Origin: Hetaerina americana
Lineage: Eukaryota; Arthropoda; Insecta; Odonata; Calopterygidae
Direction of reading: 5' to 3'
DNA length: 64,000 bases
NCBI GenBank assembly: GCA_022747635.1
Contig: JAKTNV010000001.1
Coordinates: 23,656,990 to 23,720,989, forward strand
The translations under genes were made by a program, and so were the position numbers. Under the pieces are notes generated by a model that saw nothing but the letters and a program-made list of their open reading frames with translations, ran no database searches and was not told the origin of the DNA. Positions within the stretch are counted from its first letter, which is position 1, and every line of letters starts with the position of its first letter. Below, piece after piece: positions 57,665 through 64,000 of this stretch.

Positions 57665-57795
57665 AACGGAAAATGTAAAATTGGAAGGAACTGGAAATAA
57701 GGAAGTAGTAGGTGTGGCAGGCGAGAAGAGAGATTTATTGGGATAAATCAAAGGGTTTCCCAGGAAAAAAAGCGTCGAATAGGTAGGAAAATAGA
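57665..57795 (+). mobile_element. LINE-Y C-terminal scrap
   Basis: GTAGTAGGTGTGGCAGGCGA (VVGVAGE), GAAGAGAGATTTATTGGGAT (KRDLLG) and AATCAAAGGGTTTCCCAGGA follow the VGEER..LL.EI line. Confidence 0.45.
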
Positions 57796-58300
57796 AAATT
57801 TCCAGCTTTGACAGGGCCAATTACATTGCAGTTTTCCCCTCCGCAGTCGTCACAATGAACCAGTAGTTCAACGTGCAACAATTGGAAATTGTAGGGACCG
57901 TGGCGTCACAACCTCGTAATTGTCTAGGTGACAACACTTTAAGGAGCTCATTTGTTCAGCGCAAGCGGCTTATTGGTTAAAAACACGAGGCGCTACCTGG
58001 GTACATCGTTGGGAGCTGGCAGAAGAGATCGTGGGGTTTAGGAAAGGTAAAATTGTGCACCAATCGCTCGCAGGTGATCAGAGTAAGCGGTGATAATGTA
58101 TCAATGTGACATTGATATGAATTAGACGGTGGTTCAAAAGTTGATTCCATAGCAAAATTGATTTCACCCATAAAGTTAGATCATCAATCAACTAAAACTT
58201 CGCGAAAAACATCTATTTATCTTAAAATCACTTTTCCAAATTTGAAATGATTAAAACTACCTAGTATATTTTGATAAGATTACTGCAACACTGTAAACTA
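57796..58300. other. No recognised feature
   Basis: Nothing assigned. Confidence 0.4.
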
Positions 58301-58304
58301 AATG

Positions 58305-58540
58305 AATATTGTGGTGGTTCAGTGGGTATAGCCTTGGAGTCCCAACCGGTGGGCCCGAGTTCGATTTCCGAGGATCTCTCACAAACCCAAGCTGTGTTGT
58401 TTTTCGGATACCAGAGATATTCCCATGGGATACCAAATGGCGGCACTGCGAATAAAAAGAACTGGTCTTCCTTTAATTACCCTAATGTGTGAATTCCTTA
58501 GCAGTAGATGGGCTCTACCCTCACTTATAAAACTATTGGG
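58305..58540 (+). repeat. SINE-A, old copy with head
   Basis: GTGGTTCAGTGGGTATAGCC holds the A box and GAGTTCGATTTCC the B box. The body keeps CCCAAGCTGTGTTGTTTTTCGG, ATACCAGAGATATTCCCATG and TACCCTAATGTGTGAATTCC with many substitutions. Confidence 0.6.
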
Positions 58541-58748
58541 GTAAGTAAGAGGGGGGGAGGTGAGGGTGGTGGGATGTTGTACACAAATTTCCGTTGCGCT
58601 TATCGCGGTTGTCTTTTTTTTGCACATCCACCTCCATGGCGCTATCATGCGACTAGTCGTCTGGTATGCAATGTACTGTCCATTAATCCAGTCTGGAAAA
58701 CCCATAGTAAGTACTCATGTATTACTCAGGTTTCATACCATCCTATTG

Positions 58749-58955
58749 CCGGCCTCGGTGGTGGCGCGGTAACGTCCTCGCCTACCAACCCAGAGGTCGT
58801 GGGTTCGATTCCCACCTAGGTGGATTTCCCTCCATCTAGGGCTTGGTTGTATGTGATTGTCGTCAAATGTCTGTAAGGTAGGGTTAGGTGGAAGAAGGGA
58901 CTATTAGTCCCAAACTCGCCCAATTAAGTCGATAATAATAATAATAAGTAAATAT
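58749..58955 (+). repeat. SINE-B, full-length tRNA-derived
   Basis: The head CCGGCCTCGGTGGTGGCGCG contains an A box (GGTGGCGCGG region). GTGGGTTCGATTCCCACC (58798-58815) is a perfect T arm with B box, and acceptor-like ends CGGCCT/AGGTGG can partly pair. The body ends with GGGACTATTAGTCCCAAACT, a short palindrome, and an (ATA)n tail at 58931-58946. Only one copy is seen here. Confidence 0.7.
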
Positions 58956-58960
58956 ATAAA

Positions 58961-59680
58961 TAAAGGTAATTGTAAATATTTTCCAGAGTTGCCAACTACT
59001 GGACTATGGGCGAGGGTTACGTAACACTTAGTATCCTTCCACAAAATATGTATTTACCGCTAGGGGTGGACATATCACGCGCCACCCTTTTATCTTTTAT
59101 TTTCTTAGCTCTATACAGAATATAATGGTTGCCGTGGTAAAGGGTGTCTCCTGGAGGCGGTGGAGTCGGATAGAAGTGTTTTCGAAGCGAGCCATCCGCA
59201 AAATTCACTTTTGGATGAGCGTCAGGGACAACATTCGTCGACCAATTGGCCTGGGGATGATCGATCGCTAATTGAAAATCTGGCTCAGGTGCTGATGAAC
59301 ATCCAACGGCTTCATATCGGTCCGGGATGCGATTTGCATCTTTCAATTTTAAAGCGATGGGCGTAAAGCGATGATTTCAAACTTCGTTCATATCGGGGCG
59401 AGATTGAAAAAAACGCATCTTCCTTCCTTCTGAGTGTTCTACATCACACCCAATTTTAGATTATCCATGGAGGAGGTAAAGAAATAATTGATTAATTTAC
59501 GTTATTTCAAAGTTTCCTACGCATGTTTTTAAAGATTGGTTTTGGTTGATCCAAAATGAATATTCAATTCTATACATAATGAACACTTCCTTTTTTGTTT
59601 TTCCTACGTAGTTGTTTCTTGATTTCTTCGCAACTTATGCCTGACTTCACGCTGTGTATAAAGCTAATTCTCTTCCTTCC
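58961..59680. other. No recognised feature
   Basis: Frames at 59017-59346 (-) and 59160-59366 (+) overlap and neither matches a family I know. Confidence 0.4.
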
Positions 59681-59883
59681 TCTCTCTCCTCTTACTTAAT
59701 GTCCTCACTGCTATCGCCGTTTTATCAACATACCATTGCCTTTCAGTATGTTACCTCCATCCAATTTGTCTACCTTTTTCGGATTTCCCCAATAAAAACT
59801 TCCACTCTTCGTCCACCGTAATTATAAACCTCAGAACTTGTCAAAATGAAATACACTATGTTATCCCACAGAAGAGCTTTATT

Positions 59884-59924
59884 GTACGACCCGGGTTTCG
59901 TCGAAGATCGACATCATCAGGTAC
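59884..59924 (-). ncRNA. Hammerhead-like ribozyme in left inverted arm
   Basis: Exact inverse of the motif at 60497-60537, so it would form in a minus-strand transcript. Confidence 0.65.
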
Positions 59925-59943
59925 AGAATATTCCCAGTCTGGG

Positions 59944-60504
59944 TTAGATAGGGTGGATATCATGGAAAAAAGTGGGGTCTACAGGTTACACTGTGACGAG
60001 TGCTCTGCCATATACATTGGCCAAACAGGGCGTAAATTCAAGGAAAGGATCAAGGAACATGAAGCGTGTTTACGCAAAAAGAACCCCGCCTCCTTGTTCG
60101 CGAAACACCTCCTTGAACAGGAACATCAGAGTGATTTTAGACCTAAAATTTTACACTTGGAAAATAAGGGACTCAAGCTCGACTGTTTAGAGAAATTTGA
60201 AATATTAAGAAATGTGTCCGGGTCAAATATTCTCCTTAACGATGTTATAGACTCTTCCCATTCCCCCCTCCTTAACTTAGGTAAGTACCTAGGTGCTTTA
60301 CCACCTGTGGTGCCTCCCCTCCCCTCTCCGTCAACCGCCGTACCTTCCCAAGTTGGACACTCATCTCCACACCCTAACCCTTTCTCCCTCTCATCCCAAT
60401 CACCTCCTAACGATTTTTGCAAACCTCCCTCACCCCCTCCAGCCCCCCCCTCTCACAGTTTGAAAAATGTATTTAAACCCAGACTGGGAATATTCTGTAC
60501 CTGA
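59944..60504 (+). CDS. PLE GIY-YIG endonuclease ORF, 5' truncated
   Basis: The frame is open from the arm/body junction at 59944; the first ATG is at 59962. SGVYRLHCDECSAIYIGQTG has the GVY and YIG halves and the C-x2-C pair seen in PLE endonucleases, followed by R...ERIKEHEACL with the catalytic-helix Arg and EH. LFAKHLLEQEHQSDF and LDCLEKFEIL complete the domain. The C-terminal ~55 residues are Pro/Ser-rich. The stop (TGA at 60502-60504) lies inside the CTGATGA box of the hammerhead, so the ORF runs into the terminal repeat. With the RT lost it cannot move alone, but the endonuclease itself looks intact. Confidence 0.85.
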   Translation, partial: LDRVDIMEKSGVYRLHCDECSAIYIGQTGRKFKERIKEHEACLRKKNPASLFAKHLLEQEHQSDFRPKILHLENKGLKLDCLEKFEILRNVSGSNILLNDVIDSSHSPLLNLGKYLGALPPVVPPLPSPSTAVPSQVGHSSPHPNPFSLSSQSPPNDFCKPPSPPPAPPSHSLKNVFKPRLGIFCT

Positions 60505-60537
60505 TGATGTCGATCTTCGACGAAACCCGGGTCGTAC
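60497..60537 (+). ncRNA. Hammerhead-like ribozyme in PLE terminal repeat
   Basis: CTGATGA lies at 60501-60507 and one extra T at 60508. Stem II is GTCGA/TCGAC (60509-60513 and 60517-60521) with a TCT loop. GAAA is at 60522-60525 and predicted cleavage is after C60533. Stem I pairs GTAC 60497-60500 with GTAC 60534-60537. Stem III is the palindrome ACCCGGGT (60525-60532), which can form only ~2 bp plus a loop alone but 8 bp in a dimer. That fits the minimal, dimer-acting hammerheads known from PLEs. Confidence 0.75.
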
Positions 60538-60830
60538 AATAAAGCTCTTCTGTGGGATAACATAGTGTATTTCATTTTGATATGAAGCAATTCCACAAAG
60601 TTACTATGGATACAATTAACCAGCTCAGAACTTGTCTTACTCTCTGTCCGATGTATGTCTTCCGTCCTCAGTCACACTCACGTCTCAAATATAAGTAAAT
60701 GTCCGAATAACGCTCAAGCCTCCAAACATCAAAAGACCAAATCTCACACATCCATAAAATACTACTCATCAATGTCAAAGTTTTACACTAATATATTCTT
60801 CACAATATCTACTCAGTAATTCTCTTATTT

Positions 60831-61412
60831 TTCTCTCGCAAATTCGCATTTCTCCAACGCAGTTCTTCTTAGTAGATAACTCCCTTTAATATTAGCATTA
60901 AAAAAATAATAATATAATATTTTAAAATAATTTTTCGACACGAGAAATATCTTCGTAGGCATCAGAAGGAATTGACTAACGACGTAAAAATCCGATGAAG
61001 GATATGGGAACATAATTTATAGGAATAAAATTGAGTGAAAGGAAATCGAAGAGTATTTATATCTTAAATATCATATTACACGAAATTGCTTTTCTATTCT
61101 GCGCTTGAAAAGAAGGAAACTATTCGGAAAAAATTAATTTGAAGATCAGAGAAATGAGCAATTTTGGACATAGGCTATTTAGTTGAGAGAACATAGAAGA
61201 TTAAATGGAACAGATTGGTAGATAAACAATTTAATGCTGTAAGAACATTAGGGCAACCTAATAGATTATTTGGAGCAGTATATGGAGGAGCAGGACGTAA
61301 TGACTTCGGTCCAAGTTCACACATCTTGACCCTGTTGGGAATTTAATAGAATGGAAATTAGAAGGCAGGGTCCTATTAGAAATACCTCTGAACGCAAAAG
61401 GCGTACAGGACG
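60831..61412. other. No recognised feature
   Basis: Nothing assigned. Confidence 0.4.
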
Positions 61413-61417
61413 ATGTG

Positions 61418-61695
61418 AGGACGTGTTAGTCTACTGGATAGGGCGTTGAACTACGAATAGGATGGATGGGGTTAGATTCCCGGGCACGCCTCTGTCCGCT
61501 CTCAGCTTCAAACGAGCTGTGTGATTTTTCGAGCATCGGATATTCCAGGGAACCCAGAGACAATATGGAAAAGTTGAAATGTTCCTCCTTGTTACGCTAT
61601 TATTGCGTGAATTTCACACACCGTATAGGGCTTAGTACTAGGTATATTCTACCCGCACCTATCAAAAACCAGCCCCCGAGGTAATAACTGTGGTG
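61418..61695 (+). repeat. SINE-A, old copy with head
   Basis: GTGTTAGTCTACTGGATAGG (A-box region), GGGGTTAGATTCCCGGGCAC (B-box region), GCTGTGTGATTTTTCGAGCA, TTGCGTGAATTTCACACACC and GGGCTTAGTACTAGGT follow the family order. Confidence 0.65.
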
Positions 61696-62500
61696 GTCTT
61701 TGGGAAACTTTTTTCTTTTAAACTAAAAGAAGAGGAAATAAGTAAAGCTACCTGGCGGTAATGGTAGTTTCATGATTATGAAATAACTTCCTTCTATTAA
61801 ATTTCTAATCCCCACATCCAAATAACACTAAATAAATACTCTAAAACCTACGTTGCAGTAAACCATTCTTCAAGTGTTTATAATTCCTACCTACCATATG
61901 CTACGATAATTTTCGACGACAGAAAACACGAGTATCCTTTACTACTTTGCCAACTCTGACCATCGTAAGCCTCTTTCGGGACCCTCTTCATTCTCACGCT
62001 AGGGAAAATGACCGCACTCACGCTTTAGAGAATTTCAATTGCTTATTTTTTGTTTGAATTTTATAGGGCACGTAAAATTCATCGGCGAAGTAATCTTCAG
62101 CGGGAGTTTCTTCTTAAATTCGCGTGATCGCACGCCAATGGAAAGCACATCGTTTTATGAGATACCCTCGGCCTTTCAAATCGACCCGCTTTCACCGTTT
62201 TACTGTCAATTTAGTCCGTCTTCTCCCTATTCCTTTCTCTCAACCCTCTCTTAAGCGATAGGATTCGAAGGGCGGCTTAATCCTTCGAAAAATAAGTGGG
62301 AAGGTCGACTCACAGAACCTCACTCTTAAACGCGTACATGTATATGTTTCGCTACAAGATTGAGGAATTTGGAAGAGCCCTTTATCGCTGAGCTATTTAG
62401 CTAAAATTCATGTACAAAGGGCATTATTTTATCAGTAAAAATGTGACTTAAACTAAGTTTACGAAGTTTTCTAGAAAGAGTAAATTTAGGTTGAGCATTA
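61696..62500. other. No recognised feature
   Basis: Nothing assigned. Confidence 0.4.
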
Positions 62501-62502
62501 AT

Positions 62503-62560
62503 ATATATATTATATTATATATTATATTATATATTATATTATATATATATTATATTATAT
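62503..62560. repeat. (TATAT)-type tract
   Basis: TATATTATATTATA units, irregular. Confidence 0.9.
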
Positions 62561-62561
62561 T

Positions 62562-62880
62562 CGAGCAGGTTGAACATTTTACCTATCTCGGAAATGTTCT
62601 GGACCAAAATGGTCTAAGTACGTTGTTGAGACATCAGGAGAAGAATTACGTCTGACGAAGAAGCCGTCACAAGGTGGTGAGAGTTGAAGACAGGGGCTTT
62701 GAGTAAGGATTAAAAGAACAGGTTCCTTAAAATAATGATTTTCGAAGAAGTTGTTTGGACGACTCGGAAACATGTTCAATAAAGCAAGATGTTAGGCGTA
62801 GGTTCGAGGCTTTTGAAAATGTGGGTGTGGAGAAGGATGGAAGACGTGAAATCTAATATTTGGAGGGAAAGCTAACATTT
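62562..62880 (+). mobile_element. LINE-Y RT C-terminal part, decayed
   Basis: VEHFTYLGNVLDQNG is clear (62568-62612; family YLGS.I..DG), then a SETC line for SETW near 62763, RRFEAFE near 62788-62810 and MWVWRRMEDVK near 62818-62850. Stops lie between them. Confidence 0.65.
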
Positions 62881-64000
62881 TTATGTCACCGAGTATGCCT
62901 TTTTCAAATGTAGCCGAAATCAAAAAAGAATTCCAATGATTCAAGATTCATTGAATGAATATCCAGAGATTACAAAACAGTTTCATGCGATTCACAGCTG
63001 TTTTAAATGATCGCCGCTAAGGTATTAGATCATAAACTAAAATTCAACGCTCTGCTGCCGATTAACCATATCATTCGAGATAAAATCTGAAATTTTTCTA
63101 ATTTTCTTCCATCTAGCATAATTTACTTTCTTGTTTTTTTTCTATTTTTCAGAGCAATTTTTATTTTTTATTAAAACTATTCACGCGTTCTTCGCAAAGA
63201 GAACGGTGGGAATAAGATTACTTTCACTGTTTATGACGAATGGCTTTTAAAACAAATGAAGAATACTCAAGCATTCAGTTATGTTTGGTGGAATGCCGAT
63301 AATTAAGATTAAATTTCACAAAAACCCTTATAAATAAATATAAAAACTTACCTTTACGCAATAATTAGTGTAAAAATTAAAAAAAATATTAAAAGTATAA
63401 AAATAGCCGTATAAAAATAATGAATAACATGTTGATTCTGAATAAATTATACTCAACTGAATTTTAACGCTGTGGCCATAAAATTGTATTGGAAGCATGA
63501 CCGTTGAACTGATAGCATTAATATTTCTAATTACGAAATTAATAATAAAATTGCTCTATTTTCGTTCTAAATTGCAATATAATATATTCTACTTAGTGTG
63601 CATAAATTCTTTGGTTACAAGGTTTTGTCTTGTTATTTTTTACTCAGTTCAAAAAAAGCCTACTGAAGTCATTTGTGCGAACAATAAATATTGCCACATT
63701 CGAGTTTCGGAAACCGCCGCCAGGGTGTGCTGGTCCGAACCAGCCTTAGGCTGACGGCTACTTATTAAGCTTCCATTAGTTGGACGTATTTTTCTCGTGA
63801 ACTATTGCCTTTTTATCAATAAAAGTGGTGTCATTGGGAAGGAAATTAATTTTTTTTACCATTTTTGTATATCTTTAAGTTACATTTATATTTTATATGA
63901 ATTTTATCCCTTTAAAAAATTAACAAGGGATGAAAAATAATAATTTTTGTGTAAAGTATATTGAAAAAGATTTGGTTCGCGTCTATAAAAGGGAGACATT
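62881..64000. other. No recognised feature
   Basis: AT-rich to the end of the window; nothing assigned. Confidence 0.4.

Larger units (their letters stand above)
59830..60636 (+). mobile_element. Penelope-like element with 101-bp perfect inverted ends
   Basis: The element is 59843-60623 (781 bp) between exact CTCAGAACTTGTC repeats (59830-59842 and 60624-60636). The left arm 59843-59943 is the exact inverted complement of 60478-60578. A 45-base tail (60579-60623) follows the right arm. The body holds a GIY-YIG endonuclease frame; the RT part is missing. Inverted partial copies at the 5' end are a known feature of PLE insertions. Perfect arms and flanking repeats indicate a recent insertion. 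Confidence 0.88.
59690..60830 (-). mobile_element. LINE-Y copy interrupted by a PLE
   Basis: The flanks of the PLE read on the minus strand as one older element. The right flank (60637-60830) has a CEIWSFDVWRLERYSD-like SETW and LE line. The left flank (59690-59829) has an EEWKFLLGEIRKR and TNWMEV line. In LINE-Y the first precedes the second, so the PLE inserted between them. Confidence 0.55.

Noticed and set aside
58749..58830. Functional tRNA gene
   Set aside because: The head resembles a tRNA, but the acceptor pairing is partial and an (ATA)-tailed SINE body follows.

Overview
This is a 64 kb piece of an animal nuclear genome, almost certainly an arthropod and probably an insect. It is AT-rich and packed with long (TA)n microsatellites. 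It carries mariner, Penelope-like (PLE) and several non-LTR retrotransposon remains, plus tRNA-derived SINEs. It has no operons, ribosome binding sites, rRNA genes or CRISPR arrays. I cannot name the species.

The only host-gene piece I can defend is one 80-nt exon at 34710-34789 (+). It has clean splice signals and encodes the N-terminal signature of a TRPM-family cation channel. No partner exon is recognised on either side, so most of the window is probably intron of that gene or flanking DNA.

Region by region. 1-10 kb: decayed LINE pieces, (TA)n tracts and short LINE 3' ends. 9.7-14.3 kb: SINEs and fold-back elements with hammerhead-ribozyme-like cores; the best is a 219-bp element at 10827-11045. 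16-24 kb: a 753-bp deleted mariner, a 432-codon reverse transcriptase (RT) fragment at 18259-19554, and more LINE debris. 24-34 kb: SINE copies, a GIY-YIG PLE fragment ending in a hammerhead (30022-30905), and a tandem array of four identical 334-bp units with tRNA-like pol III boxes (31677-33106). 34-48 kb: the TRPM exon, a second type of deleted mariner, a 15-bp minisatellite open on both strands, and a (CTAT)n tract. 48-64 kb: a third mariner copy with exactly the first copy's deletion, a smaller mariner derivative, SINEs, and a PLE with perfect 101-bp inverted ends nested in an older LINE.

The most interesting pattern is structural. Three unrelated insertions (the PLE at 59843, the ORF-less hammerhead fold-back at 10827, and the 334-bp multimer at 31677) share one layout. 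Each has a 13-bp flanking direct repeat, then an inverted partial copy starting exactly at that repeat, then one or more forward copies, then a short tail and the second flanking repeat. This suggests that PLE machinery also mobilises a hammerhead mini-element and a tRNA-promoter multimer.

Labels LINE-X, LINE-Y, SINE-A to SINE-D, PLE-B and family T are mine, for cross-reference only.
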